Shown here piece after piece: positions 19,863 through 28,957 of a DNA stretch of 64,000 bases. The stretch covers positions 149,785-213,784 of the forward strand of contig LSRX01000669.1 in NCBI GenBank assembly GCA_001939145.1, in the 5' to 3' direction. How positions within the stretch are numbered: position 1 is the first letter of the stretch; the number at the start of each line of letters is the position of its first letter. The stretch is from Symbiodinium microadriaticum (Eukaryota; Sar; Dinophyceae; Suessiales; Symbiodiniaceae). Both the position numbers and the translations under genes were made by a program. The notes beneath the pieces were generated by a model, which saw only the letters and a list, made by a program, of their open reading frames with translations, was not told where the DNA came from and did no database searches.

Positions 19863-20079
19863 GCACTATAGGCCCTAAACCCTCTGCTCTAAACCCCAAA
19901 AAGCCCTAAAACCCCAACCTTGAACCCTTCACCATGATTTCAACCGTAAACCCTTAAGCCTTAAACCCGTAAGCCCCAAACTCCTTTGGGCCCAGTTATG
20001 GGGGTTTCTGGTTTCGGGGTTCGGGCTTGGGAAGCCCTGGTGTTAGCTGCCCGGGGCTCTGGTTGAATTCGAAAAACAT

Positions 20080-20450
20080 GGTTTGGGGTTTGGGGTTTAT
20101 GGTTGAGGGTTTAAGGTTTAGGTTTAAGGTTTAGGGTTTAGGGTTTCGGGTTTAGGGTTTAAGGTTTAGGTTTAAGGTTTAGGGTTTAGGGTTTAAGGTT
20201 TAGGTTGAAGGTTTAGGGTTTAGGGTTTAAGGTTTAGGTTTAGGGTTTAGGGTTTAGGGTTTAAGGTTTAGGTTTAAGGTTTAGGGTTTAGGGTTTAAGG
20301 TTTAAGGTTTAGGTTTAAGGTTTAGGGTTTAGGGTTTAAGGTTTAGGGCTTAAGGTTTAGGGTTTAAGGTTTAAGGTTTAGGGTTTAAGGTTTAGGGCTT
20401 AGGGTTTTGGGTTCAGGGTTTAAGGTTTAGGGTTTAGGCTAGGTTTTGGG
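20080..20450. repeat. Mixed TTTAGGG / TTTAAGG array
   Basis: About 370 bp in which TTTAGGG, TTTAAGG and TTAGG units alternate with an approximate higher-order period. Confidence 0.9.
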
Positions 20451-20557
20451 GCCTTTCCAATTGTAGAGCTTACATATAAGGGCAAGGTTCCAGGTACATA
20501 GTAGTCCGCGGAAGTACAAACCTGTACGTAATAACCACTATCCGATCCGAAGCCCAA

Positions 20558-20740
20558 CTACCTAACATTGGTCATTGGACGCTTAGGATCACAAGATTTA
20601 CGGTTTGTGTGGTTCCGCATTGCAGGCTGGGCGTGGGGTTGAGGCCAGGTCGGTCGCTGCAGCGATTTTCTGGGTGGAGGTTCTCGTGGATCAAATGGAA
20701 TGTCGACACGCCATAACACCCGAATCCCTTGGAGTCCCAA
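20558..20740 (-). CDS. Open frame of 60 codons
   Basis: Contains VDIPFDPREPPPRKSLQRPT and a basic C-terminal stretch. A second minus-strand frame over the same bases is also open, so the phase is uncertain. Confidence 0.35.
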   Translation of the reverse strand: MGLQGIRVLWRVDIPFDPREPPPRKSLQRPTWPQPHAQPAMRNHTNRKSCDPKRPMTNVR

Positions 20741-20811
20741 GGCCCGATAGACCCCAACCGCCTATGTCCTAACTCTGAGGGTCCAAAGCACACTGATAAC
20801 CATCTGGGTAG

Positions 20812-20902
20812 TTCTCTACAGTAGGGTCCCTTTTAGGGTCCTTATGTAAGGGTGCCGTACAAAATTTGAGACTTAGACGGGGGCCCTAATTTGGAGAACT
20901 AG
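20812..20902. mobile_element. Family E palindrome
   Basis: GGTAGTTCTCTACAGTAGGG ... CCCTAATTTGGAGAACTAGC. Confidence 0.7.
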
Positions 20903-20941
20903 CCAAGTACCGAACTTTTTGGTCCTTCCCTAAACCCTAAG

Positions 20942-21070
20942 CCCTATAACCCCTATTTGGACCTTAGGGTAACTCCCATCGACGGCCCCAGGTGTGCTCC
21001 GACAAGGTTCCAGTGGCTCCTTCGAGGTGTCAAAGTGGGATACAACAGGGTGGATCTGTTTGGGATTTAG
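20942..21070 (+). CDS. Possible terminal exon
   Basis: Open frame with PIDGPRCAPTRFQWLLRGVK and VGYNRVDLFG before TAG. No ATG; upstream splice site not clear. Confidence 0.4.
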   Translation, partial: PYNPYLDLRVTPIDGPRCAPTRFQWLLRGVKVGYNRVDLFGI

Positions 21071-21420
21071 GGGACCCAAACCTTATAAACCCTAAACTTA
21101 ACCCTTATACAAGCGTTAAACTTAAAGCTTATAACCCCTAAATTTAAACCCTATGAGCCCTAAACCCTAAACCCTAAAAACCTAAAATAAACTCTGAAGT
21201 GGAGTGTCGGATCTGGTCTCGAGGCCTGTCGGGGCTTTGGCGTCGGGTTTGGGAGCTGCAGCTGTTTAGATGCAGGGTTCAGGGCTTTGGGGGTTTAGGG
21301 CTGTGGGGTTTGAGGGTTTTAGGGCTTTGGAGTTTTAGGGTGCAGGGCTTTGGGGTTTTAGGGTGTAGGGCTTTGGCCGGGGTTTTAGGGGTTTAGGGTT
21401 TAGGGTTTGAGGGTTTAGGG
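21060..21420. repeat. Telomere-like arrays, CCCTAAA then TTTAGGG
   Basis: C-strand type to about 21190, G-strand type with GGGCTTTGGGG variants from about 21280. Confidence 0.8.
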
Positions 21421-21782
21421 TTTACTTGTGTATGGTTTACGGCAGTTTAGGGAGCAGGCTATGCTTTGATGTGAGGGGGTCTGTGGGTTGTAGGCTTGGG
21501 TGCTGCCTGGGGGTGGGGGAGGGTTTAATGTACACACATCTGTCCCGACTCACAGTGTTGTTCAGAAGATCTGAACCCTAAACTCCCTAAGCCCTAAACC
21601 CGAAGCCCCTAAACCCTAAACCCCTAAACCCCTACACCCCTAAACCCTAAACCCCTAAACCCATAAACCATCAACCCCTAAACCTGATAACCTAGCCCTC
21701 CTGCTTTAGCGATCCTGAAAATAGTAACAATATGAAGGCACTTTGGTTGAAGGACGTCAGGCTTAGGGCTCAGGGGACATAA

Positions 21783-22034
21783 TTACGAGGTTGGTTCGGG
21801 CATTGCGGTCCTAATTTCAATCTGGCCTCATCTGACGTGCTTTACTTTGAGTGGTGTTTGGGTGTCGCCCTTAGGGCCTTTGGGTGGAATGTGCTCCCCC
21901 CCCTCCACATCGGTGAGGTATCTGCCGCCGGTCGCACCATCACGATGCAGAAAGGCCGCCGGAACTTTCCCTGGCCGAACATACCGAAACTTGTAGAGGG
22001 CATCAGAAACAGAATAGAGTTTGGGGTGTACTGA
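21783..22034 (+). CDS. Candidate exon of 83 codons
   Basis: Open from after TAA at 21780 to TGA at 22032. Contains WFGHCGPNFNLASSDVLYFE and a basic segment MQKGRRNFPWPNIPKLVEGI. Mixed composition with many Trp, Phe and Pro is not what repeats give. Start codon and upstream exon unknown. Confidence 0.6.
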   Translation, partial: LRGWFGHCGPNFNLASSDVLYFEWCLGVALRAFGWNVLPPLHIGEVSAAGRTITMQKGRRNFPWPNIPKLVEGIRNRIEFGVY

Positions 22035-22037
22035 GGG

Positions 22038-22164
22038 TTAGAATCGGTTAGAAGGGGATGCTACTACTATTGGTTCTTCAGAGCTTCGTAGTTCCCAAAA
22101 CCTATCATGCCACTCGATCTGATAATGAAAGAAAGGCTCGTCTGTTCTTGCGTCTGAATACCCG
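22038..22164 (-). CDS. Candidate terminal exon after a TTTAG acceptor
   Basis: On the minus strand GGGTTTAG ends at 22165. The following frame encodes GYSDARTDEPFFHYQIEWHD and RFWELRSSEEPIVVASPSN before TAA. A telomere-like repeat would serve as the 3' splice site. Its stop lies 4 bp from that of the convergent plus-strand gene. Confidence 0.5.
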
Positions 22165-22199
22165 CTAAACCCTCAGACCCCAATATTGCATTGTATGCC

Positions 22200-22375
22200 C
22201 TGAAGCCCAAACCCAGAACCCTAAACCCCTAAACCCCAAACCCTTAACTCCAGATCCTAAACCCCTAAACCCTAAACCCCTAAACCCTCAACCCCAGACC
22301 CTAAACCCTAAAACCCTAAACCCCTAAACTCTAAGCCCCAACCCTCAACCCCAGACCCTATAGTCACACCCTCAC
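22200..22375. repeat. Telomere-like array, CCCTAAA on top
   Basis: C-strand units with CCCCAGACCC variants, ending at a family C element. Confidence 0.85.
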
Positions 22376-22380
22376 CTCTA

Positions 22381-22529
22381 CCCATAGGCCCCTAAGTAAT
22401 TAGTTCCTTTCTGAGATTCCCTTCTAGGACTCTAAAAATATAAACCGCAAAAAAGGAACTACCCTAAACCCTAAACCCTAAACCCTAAACCTTTTTTTTA
22501 AAAAAGGAACTACTTTAGGGGCCTATGGG
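22381..22529. mobile_element. Family C palindrome with inserted telomere repeats
   Basis: The right arm is interrupted at 22463-22499 by four CCTAAAC repeats plus a T run. A 14-bp sequence AAAAAAGGAACTAC is present on both sides of the insert (22449-22462, 22500-22513). Confidence 0.85.
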
Positions 22530-22792
22530 TAAGCCCAACCCCCCAAGGCGCTGGAGAGCGCATCAACGTCGGAAGCCCCAGAGCGGGTTCCTCCCAGCGC
22601 TTTTGGGCCTTTGCCGGTTTGATGGGGTTTAGGGTTTGGGTTTATAAGGGTTTAATAGGATTTAGCGTTTAGGGTTTAGGGTTTAGGGTTTCGGGTTTAG
22701 GGTTTAGGGTTTGGGTTTAGGATTTAGGGGTCTAGGGTTGGCACGTCCATGAAGGTGGGGCCTGCATGACCAGCATGGGGTTACGGGGTTCA

Positions 22793-22930
22793 TCATCGTA
22801 TCCATATCTCCGTCTGTTGCATGGGGGCCTTTTGGGTTTCCTGCGAAAGGGGCTCCAGGTTCGGGTGTAATGGGGCGAAAATACGGGGTTCAAGGCTTCG
22901 TCTGGGCACCAGACTCCTGACTAGGCTCCT
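22793..22930 (-). CDS. Possible exon
   Basis: Open frame containing LEPRIFAPLHPNLEPLSQET and ending TGA at 22793. It starts at the edge of the palindrome at 22927. Confidence 0.35.
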   Translation of the reverse strand, partial: RSLVRSLVPRRSLEPRIFAPLHPNLEPLSQETQKAPMQQTEIWIR

Positions 22931-23023
22931 GAGTAGTACCCCCTTTTGCCCTTTTTCTTTTGGGGTCTCCTTATTAAAATCCGAATACTAGGACTAGGAA
23001 AAAGGGTACCCTTATTGTTTAGG
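22927..23023. mobile_element. Family M inverted repeat
   Basis: GTAGTACCCCCTTTTGCCC ... AAAAAGGGTACCC; weaker symmetry than other families, single copy seen. Confidence 0.45.
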
Positions 23024-23278
23024 GGTCACTCTGGAACCTGGCCTAAAACTTTGCTGGTTGAGTACGTGGAAGAGCCTCATTTCAGGTGTAGTCCCCAAAC
23101 ATGACAGAACATGAGTTTCTACCCCGCCCCCCCCCCCACCACTTCAAGGTAAAAGCCCCCAGTTGTTTACAGGTTCCTGAGCACAACGTCGAGCTCCAGT
23201 GCATGGTGCAGCGCAGAAAATCTCCTGTCACGCGAAATTGAGTTACCCTATTATAAGGTCTATAGGGGTTTAGGCTAA
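23024..23278 (+). CDS. Candidate two-exon gene
   Basis: Exon 1 (to 23085) contains TWPKTLLVEYVEEPHF and ends TTCAG|GTGTAG. The 87-nt intron ends GTTGTTTACAG. Exon 2 (23173-23278) continues in phase with a Ser-rich stretch and ELPYYKVYRGLG before TAA. Another phase of exon 2 is also open. Confidence 0.45.
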
Positions 23279-23432
23279 ACCCATAGAGACTCGAAGCAAT
23301 TTCCAGTCAAATGCAGGGGCCTCAGTCAGTCTGTGACAATGTTGAGTCCCAAATCCTCAAACCCCCAATCCTAAATTGTAAACCCCAGACCCTGAAATGA
23401 ATCCCTCCCAGTTCCGTCCTACAACGCCTTAG

Positions 23433-23630
23433 GTGGTCGATGAAGACACGCGGCTCATGGCCATGTCCGAGCCAGTGTCGTCAGGACGCCAAAGTCTAAG
23501 CCGGGACAGGGCTACTGTAAAGGCTTCTACAAAGGTTCTACAGCTTTTCCTATACGGGTTTCTGTGGGGAGCCACTGTAATTAGGGGTTCCATGAGATTT
23601 CCTTGTGGTTCTTACTGGAAGCGCATGTAA
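23433..23630 (+). CDS. Candidate exon of 65 codons
   Basis: Preceded by a pyrimidine-rich tract ending CGCCTTAG. Encodes VVDEDTRLMAMSEPVSSGRQ and a later hydrophobic VLQLFLYGFLWGATVI, ending TAA. No family recognised. Confidence 0.45.
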   Translation: MVDEDTRLMAMSEPVSSGRQSLSRDRATVKASTKVLQLFLYGFLWGATVIRGSMRFPCGSYWKRM

Positions 23631-23813
23631 GGGCCACTAGAAGTAGGTTTCGAATATAAGAGTTCCCAGACATATAAGCTAAGGGGTTTCAATGCGCGCG
23701 TGTTGAGGTTTGAGGGACCTACCAGGACCTCCTTTTGTTTGCATGGGCCCTGCAGGTCTAGAGCTGGAGATATGCTAAGATCTTGCAAGTTCGGTTCAGA
23801 TCTAGGGTCTACC

Positions 23814-23906
23814 CATAGGCTCCTAAGTAGTTCCCTTTTTGTGGTTTATATGTAGAATCCTATAAGGTAATCCCAAAAAGGAACTAACTAAGGGGCCTAT
23901 GGGTAG
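23814..23906. mobile_element. Family C palindrome
   Basis: CCCATAGGCTCCTAAGTAG ... AACTAAGGGGCCTATGGG, TA flanks. Confidence 0.8.
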
Positions 23907-23972
23907 GCATTGGTTTAAAGTCCAGCTATCCAGTGATACAGTGAGGTCCTTTAGACCTCGGGGGTTGTAGGT

Positions 23973-24155
23973 ATGCGCGGGAGTCTATCAGTAGGTCTTG
24001 TGACCCGTAGGCTTACAGCTAGGGCCCCTGTATCGCCACCTTCAGCACAATCTACATGTTTCCTCACCTTCCCTCATCCATATCGTGAGTTAGGGCTCGG
24101 AGGATTGCATTTCAGGCTTTCTGATTTGGGATACGGTTCCTCGGCCTATGGGTAG
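23973..24155 (+). CDS. Open frame with an internal GTGAGT donor
   Basis: 60 codons; TATC|GTGAGT at about 24084 is a good donor, so the exon may stop there. Encodes APVSPPSAQSTCFLTFPHPY before it. Confidence 0.3.
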   Translation: MRGSLSVGLVTRRLTARAPVSPPSAQSTCFLTFPHPYRELGLGGLHFRLSDLGYGSSAYG

Positions 24156-24267
24156 AGGGTTCTTCACTTGTAAATGCCCTAACCCCTAAACCCCAAACGC
24201 CAAACCCCAAACCCCAACCCCAGACCCCAAACCCCAAACCCTAATCCCCAGACCCTAAACCCCAGAG

Positions 24268-24435
24268 CCTAAACCCTACACCGCGGAAGCGGCGCGCCAC
24301 GCCTGCCGCGCGGAGGAGGGTGGAGTTCTGCTGCAACGAACCAACGGAAAGTCAGGTCGCTTCCTGCGTCGGGCTTTTGTTGAGGTGTCCTCATCTCAGG
24401 CGACTTGTTTTTGGGGTTTTTGGTTCAGGGTTTAG
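24268..24435 (+). CDS. Candidate exon
   Basis: Frame with EAARHACRAEEGGVLLQRTN and RFLRRAFVEVSSSQAT, continuing into telomere-like sequence where it stops at TAG. GC-rich relative to its flanks. Confidence 0.45.
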   Translation, partial: PKPYTAEAARHACRAEEGGVLLQRTNGKSGRFLRRAFVEVSSSQATCFWGFWFRV

Positions 24436-24921
24436 GTGCTAAAATTCTGGGGTTTAGGGTTTAGGGTAAGGTGTGTTGAGAGGTCTTGCGGATTTGGAGG
24501 TCCGTTTTAAATGTTAACGCCCCTACAAGAAGCCCTGAAAAGCAAACGGAACCGTAAAAGCCGCTAAAAGCTCAAGACTCTAGATCCTGAGCCTAGTAAA
24601 CCTTAAACCCCTTACAGGAGCCCCGAAAAGAAACCTGATCATTTAAGAGGAACCCTACAAGCACCCCCGCCAGGCACCCTTTAATGCGGAGCCCTTATGG
24701 CCCTTAATAGTGGGTATTTGGGATATAATAGAGGGTAGTTGGGGGATGCTGGTAGTCTGCTTAAACCCTAAACACGAAAACCCTAAAGGCGCTAAAGTCC
24801 CTTTCCGGCTTGGACTCACCCAGACCTTCCAATATCCCTTAGTTAAGGAAGATCCCAGAATTTATAGTAGGACCCCTCATGTGATTTAAGGTATATTCCT
24901 TAATCAAGAAATACTGTTGAT

Positions 24922-25017
24922 GATATAAACCCTGCATTTCCTTAAGGGTCTCCTAGACTATGGGAAATATGGTATATTCCTTATTAGGGGTATTGCAGGA
25001 TTTATATCATCAACCGT
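24922..25017. mobile_element. Family D palindrome with TA TSD
   Basis: CTGTTGATGATATAAACCC ... GGATTTATATCATCAACCG, TA on both sides. Confidence 0.8.
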
Positions 25018-25029
25018 ACTACCCCCAAA

Positions 25030-25110
25030 GGAACCTAAACCCTAAACCCTTAACCCTAAACCCTTAACCCTAAACCCTTAACCCTAAACCCTAAACCCTA
25101 AACCCTAAAC
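25030..25110. repeat. CCCTTAACCCTAAA array
   Basis: Regular alternation of CCCTTAA and CCCTAAA units. Confidence 0.85.
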
Positions 25111-25134
25111 CTAGGCACTTAAAAGGCAGGCCTT

Positions 25135-25272
25135 ATGGAAGGTCTGGGTATTCATGTGCCAACCCTCGGGTCGAACTGTTCGCACAGGGAGATCACGGTT
25201 TGCCCGCGGCTTCCTATGCAGCGAAGACTTGCAGGGCTTTGGGGCTCTAGGGCTGTGGGGTTTAGAGTTTAG
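25135..25272 (+). CDS. Small ORF of 45 codons
   Basis: ATG-led MEGLGIHVPTLGSNCSHREI, then a basic region and telomere-like 3' end with TAG. Confidence 0.35.
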   Translation: MEGLGIHVPTLGSNCSHREITVCPRLPMQRRLAGLWGSRAVGFRV

Positions 25273-25616
25273 GGCTTCCAAGTTTCATAAGGGTTTTATG
25301 TAAGGCGGCTAGTCAGTCAGGGCTTCAAGGACTATTGCAAGGGCTTTGTCACGTTTTGTAGCAGGTTCATTGCTTGATACAGGCTTTTTGTGAGCGTTAT
25401 AAGGGCATTTCTCTGTTCGGCAATACCCTACACCCCTTGAACCCCCCTAAACCCTGTAAACCCTATGAACCCTATGAGCCCTATAAAACCTAAAACCCTA
25501 AACCCTAAACCCCTAAACCTAAACCAGCAAGCGAAACCCGAAACCTCGAGAGCCGTCGGTCGTAAGCTGTACCTAGCCTCAAGCCCAAAACGGCTTCATG
25601 TACCTACCTTAAAGAC

Positions 25617-25716
25617 GGACTGACCCTTAAAAGTAGGGGCCCTATACCATTGTAGTATGACTCCCTCTATGGTATATGAACTTCAAACCCCTTTAGGGTT
25701 CATGCCGTCCTGAAGG
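25617..25716. mobile_element. Family F palindrome with TA TSD
   Basis: CCTTAAAGACGGACTGACCC ... GGGTTCATGCCGTCCTGAAGG. Confidence 0.75.
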
Positions 25717-25877
25717 TACATAGTACCCAGAGGGTCCGAGTACCCGAACAGCAAGGATTTAGGTCCCACAATCCGTATTTACTCTGTCTACTTGGACCCT
25801 TAGGGGTATATACGTTGGCCTCGAAGGGGGTTGCCTAGAGAAGTGCTTTCAGGTCTAAACTCTATAGGTTGAGGAGT

Positions 25878-26213
25878 CTAAATGGGGCTTCGTGTATACT
25901 TTCTAGGGTACAGGGAATCTGAGGGGCCCTTGGCCAGGGTTGGCCCTGCAGTGGATGCTGGGCTGATGGTTCTCTCCTGCCTAGGCTGCGGCTCGGGGTG
26001 GGGGAACCCTAAACCAAACCGTGGTGGAGAGGGGGGGGGTTGATGAAATGACGGTCCGGCATTTCCGCTATGGGCTTTTGTGGTGGATCCTGAGGGGCAG
26101 AGCGCAAATTTCGGGGTGCCGTCTTCCGAGGTGCTCTTAGTAGGCTGGGGATCGCTATGTTCAGGGTCTGTCTCATGCTCGCAGCATAGGGCAAGTGGTT
26201 TAGGTCTTCCGGG
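25878..26213 (-). CDS. Candidate exon of 111 codons, Ser/Thr/Pro-rich
   Basis: Uninterrupted frame from after TAG at 26214 to TAG at 25878, with no ATG near its start, so probably a 3' exon; GGTTGTAG precedes it. Contains CEHETDPEHSDPQPTKSTSE and a proline-rich middle, with a basic tail. A TTTAGGG-like piece lies inside the frame, read as FGLGF. Such length is unlikely by chance (about 0.5 percent per frame). Likely disordered protein; function unknown. Confidence 0.6.
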   Translation of the reverse strand, partial: PGRPKPLALCCEHETDPEHSDPQPTKSTSEDGTPKFALCPSGSTTKAHSGNAGPSFHQPPPSPPRFGLGFPHPEPQPRQERTISPASTAGPTLAKGPSDSLYPRKYTRSPI

Positions 26214-26277
26214 CTACAACCCCAAGCCTTAAACCCTAAAGCCTTAAACTCTAAACCCTGATCTATGCTGTTTTCAG

Positions 26278-26340
26278 GTTTAGGGCTTCGCGTCTTGCGG
26301 ATCGAGGTGCTATATAGGGATATGACTTATATGGTCCTTG
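26278..26340 (+). CDS. Candidate internal exon
   Basis: Between GCTGTTTTCAG (strong acceptor) and CTTG|GTAAGA (strong donor). Encodes LGLRVLRIEVLYRDMTYMVL. Both splice sites are consensus quality, but neighbouring exons were not placed. Confidence 0.45.
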
Positions 26341-26905
26341 GTAAGAGGTACTCGCGCGCTAGAGAGGAATAGTTGGGGGGTGTTGGAATCGAAGCCCCGA
26401 ACTTGAAAATGTGGACTCTAAACCCCCAAACCCCTAAACCCTGAACCCTACACGGTATACGGATTATCAGTTACAGGGGCTGATTATGGTATATCGGAGT
26501 TTAGGTTCTAGGATTTAGGTTATAAGGCTTAGGGTTCAAACTTCAGAGGTTGATGTTAGGGTCTGAGGTTAAGATACAGCGCATGTAGGGCTGATGGTTC
26601 TAGGGTTCAGCCCGTATGGGGTCGGAGGTTGCCACGGCCAAAGGGGTGTCTTAATGTCGTGTGTCCACCTGCTTCAGTTTTCAAAAGGTATCTAGACCGC
26701 AACATCGATCAAAACCGTAAACACAATTCGTAAACCCCTTTTGGAGCACACGAAACTCATAAGTCCCCCTAAGACCATATAGAACTCTGCTTCAACGAAG
26801 CATCTAAGCATCCAGAAAGCCCTAAACCCTAAATCCTAAGCCCTAAACCTATAACCCTAAACCTTAAGCCCTAAAGCCTAAACCCTAAAAGCCTAAGAAT
26901 CCTTA

Positions 26906-26989
26906 AAGTGTACACCTTTACCTGCTCAGGGACCGAGCTCTTGCAGATGGATCGCCGCTGAGCGGACCGCCGTCCCCAGTGACTCCAAA
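26906..26989 (+). CDS. Possible exon
   Basis: Frame with LYLLRDRALADGSPLSGPPS ending at the degenerate family A element near 26990. Confidence 0.3.
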
Positions 26990-27142
26990 AGCCCCAAATA
27001 CCCTAGTGCTCCAAGTATACAAATAGCACCTACTTTGGGGTCTAAAGTCTGTAGATAGTACCTACTTTGGGCTATTTGGAGCCTCAGGGATACAGGGGCT
27101 TTTAAAAAGCCGAATAGCTAGGCTGCTCAGTAGCATACTTTT

Positions 27143-27563
27143 TTACTTTTTGGGTTCCTGGGTTCCTAGTATATTACAAGTAGCCTTAAAAAGTATATAC
27201 TTTTTATCTCGGACCTCCTGCCTCTGGGAGAAGCGAACCGAGACCTCGTTGCCCACGGGACTTTCCTGCCAGCATCTCAAAAGGCGTTTTGATTCGTGGT
27301 AGTACTTGCCTTTAATAAAAACTGATAAACCTCGGGCCGTAAGCCTCAAAAGCCCTCTAAACCCTACCCGGGAGTTCCGCACTCAACCATCTTGCTATTT
27401 GGTTGGTAGTAGTACTGGCCTTTACTGATACACCTCGGGCCGTAAGCTTCAAAAGCCCTAAACCGTACCCGGGCTCAACCATCTTGCTATTCAGATGCTG
27501 GAGCAGATTCTGGAAGCCAGGAAGCCTCAAAGCCATCCATCGTATTATCCCCAAAGGTCCCAT
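27143..27563 (-). CDS. Candidate gene with a duplicated exon-intron unit
   Basis: Exon 1 (27563-27469) starts ATG and includes FQNLLQHLNSKMVEP. A 44-nt intron (27425-27468) and a phase-symmetric exon 2 (27368-27424) with KGQYYYQPNSKMVEC follow, then a 46-nt intron (27322-27367). A third, diverged unit continues as KGKYYHESKRLLRCWQESPV in another phase. The two introns are about 85 percent alike, so a unit of about 104 bp was tandemly duplicated. Function unknown. Confidence 0.5.
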
Positions 27564-27633
27564 GGGTCGCAGGTAGCCGATTCCTTTACCCGAGGTTGTC
27601 CGGCTGTAGGCGAGATGGTGTAGGGTAAGCTAA

Positions 27634-27740
27634 CCCTAAGGGTCCATGTAGCCAAATAGATATACTTTGGCCCCAAAGTACCCAAATGGGGACTACTTTA
27701 AGGCCAAAGTATATCTATTTGGCTACATGGACCCTTAGGG
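27634..27740. mobile_element. Family A palindrome with TAA TSD
   Basis: Perfect arms CCCTAAGGGTCCATGTAGCC / GGCTACATGGACCCTTAGGG, TAA on both sides. Confidence 0.85.
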
Positions 27741-27821
27741 TAAGGGTTTAGGGTTTAGGGCCTTCGAAGTTCAGGGTTTGGAAGCTTTGCATCCTTTTTT
27801 GGCTCTTTGATGCCCTGCGGT

Positions 27822-27917
27822 TGATGGTATAAATCTTGCATTACCCATAATAAGGAAGAGACCACAAGTCCCATAGTTTAGGGTCCTTAAGGTAGTGCAG
27901 GGTTTTATATCATCAAC
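27822..27917. mobile_element. Family D palindrome
   Basis: GGTTGATGGTATAAATC ... TTTATATCATCAACGG. Open frames flank it, but the phase across it is unresolved. Confidence 0.75.
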
Positions 27918-28632
27918 GGTAAGTCTCCAATGCATTCGTTATGGTTCTCGTACAACCAGGGACCCCAGTCAGTTCTCCTACGCCCTCGCAGATCCCTTTA
28001 AGGAACCCTTTTATATAATCAGAAGCCATACACGCAATCCGAAAAGCAACCTACGTTTCACAACAATAACAATAATAATAAGAATAGTCATAATAAGAAA
28101 AATAGTAATAATACCAGTAATATGAATAGTAGCAATAATGATAGTGATAATAATCATGGTAATAGTCGTAATAGTAATCATCATAGGAGTATTCGCAATA
28201 GTGAGCACTTGGATCTTTCGGGCCTTAAAGGTCTTGAGAATATAAGGCTTAGGATGCAGGAGGTCGGGCGAAAGGTTTTGATTAAGTCATTCCAAAAGAC
28301 ACTTTAAACTTAAAATCCTAACCCCTACATTAAGCCCTAACCCCGACATAAACTCTAAACCCTATATAAACCCTGAACCTTTAACCCCGGAACTATAAAC
28401 CGTAGGGTTTAGATCCACCTTCCGCGCCCAGATAGGCAGGGAGTGGTGAGGTCGGTGGCTGCAACCCTGTGCTTCCGGTTACGTGCAATAGGAAGTTCTC
28501 TACATCAGGGTCCTTTTTTAAGAACTCCTTGAGGGGATTCATAAGGGTTTCTATGGGGTTTCGATCAGGGTACTATAAGGGTGGCTTTCTAAAGCAGGAT
28601 ACCTTGTGGACTTTGGGCATCCTTTTCAACAG

Positions 28633-28715
28633 GTGCCGCAGTATTTTGGGGCAACCGAGGCCAAATTGAGCAGCCTCGCTTAGGCAAAGAAGTCGGTGAA
28701 GGCAGAATGAGCTGA
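28633..28715 (+). CDS. Possible terminal exon (copy 1)
   Basis: After TCCTTTTCAACAG the frame encodes AAVFWGNRGQIEQPRLGKEV and a short tail to TGA. Identical copy at 29620-29702. Confidence 0.4.
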
Positions 28716-28753
28716 TGTGAGAGAGCTATCCGACACCATATAGGGTTTAGGGT

Positions 28754-28915
28754 TTAGGGTTTAGGTTCTGACAACTGTCTAGGTCGCCAAAATTGCTTAG
28801 CCCTACAAATCCGAAGCCTGCAGTGATTTGATTTTTCGGAGCAGAAGACGCAAGCCTGTTGCCGACGGATGCATTCAGCAGCCGCAGCACATACACAGTA
28901 CGAGTTAGGATTTCA
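28754..28915 (-). CDS. Cysteine-rich candidate exon (copy 1)
   Basis: Frame with eight cysteines, including YCVCAAAECIRRQQACVFCS and NHCRLRICR, stopping in a telomere-like run. Spacing suggests a metal-binding or disulfide-rich domain, but I cannot name one. Identical copy at 29741-29902. Confidence 0.4.
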
Positions 28916-28957
28916 ACACTCTAAAACCCCTCCACCATAAAACCCACTGCAGACCCN

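Larger units (their letters stand above)
27971..28956. repeat. 986-bp exact duplication, copy 1
   Basis: Repeated at 28958-29943 with only the N at 28957 between. Contains an AATAGT/AATAAT microsatellite (28060-28200), a family E-like element (28486-28597) and two candidate exons. Probably unmerged overlapping contigs. Confidence 0.95.

Noticed and set aside
21199..21396. Gly/Leu/Val-rich plus-strand frame
   Set aside because: Mostly translated GGGTTTAGGG-type repeats; the same applies to 15420-15886 minus and 30779-31030 plus.
28011..28208. Isoleucine/threonine-rich minus-strand frame
   Set aside because: Product of the AATAGT/AATAAT microsatellite; identical in both copies of the assembly duplication.
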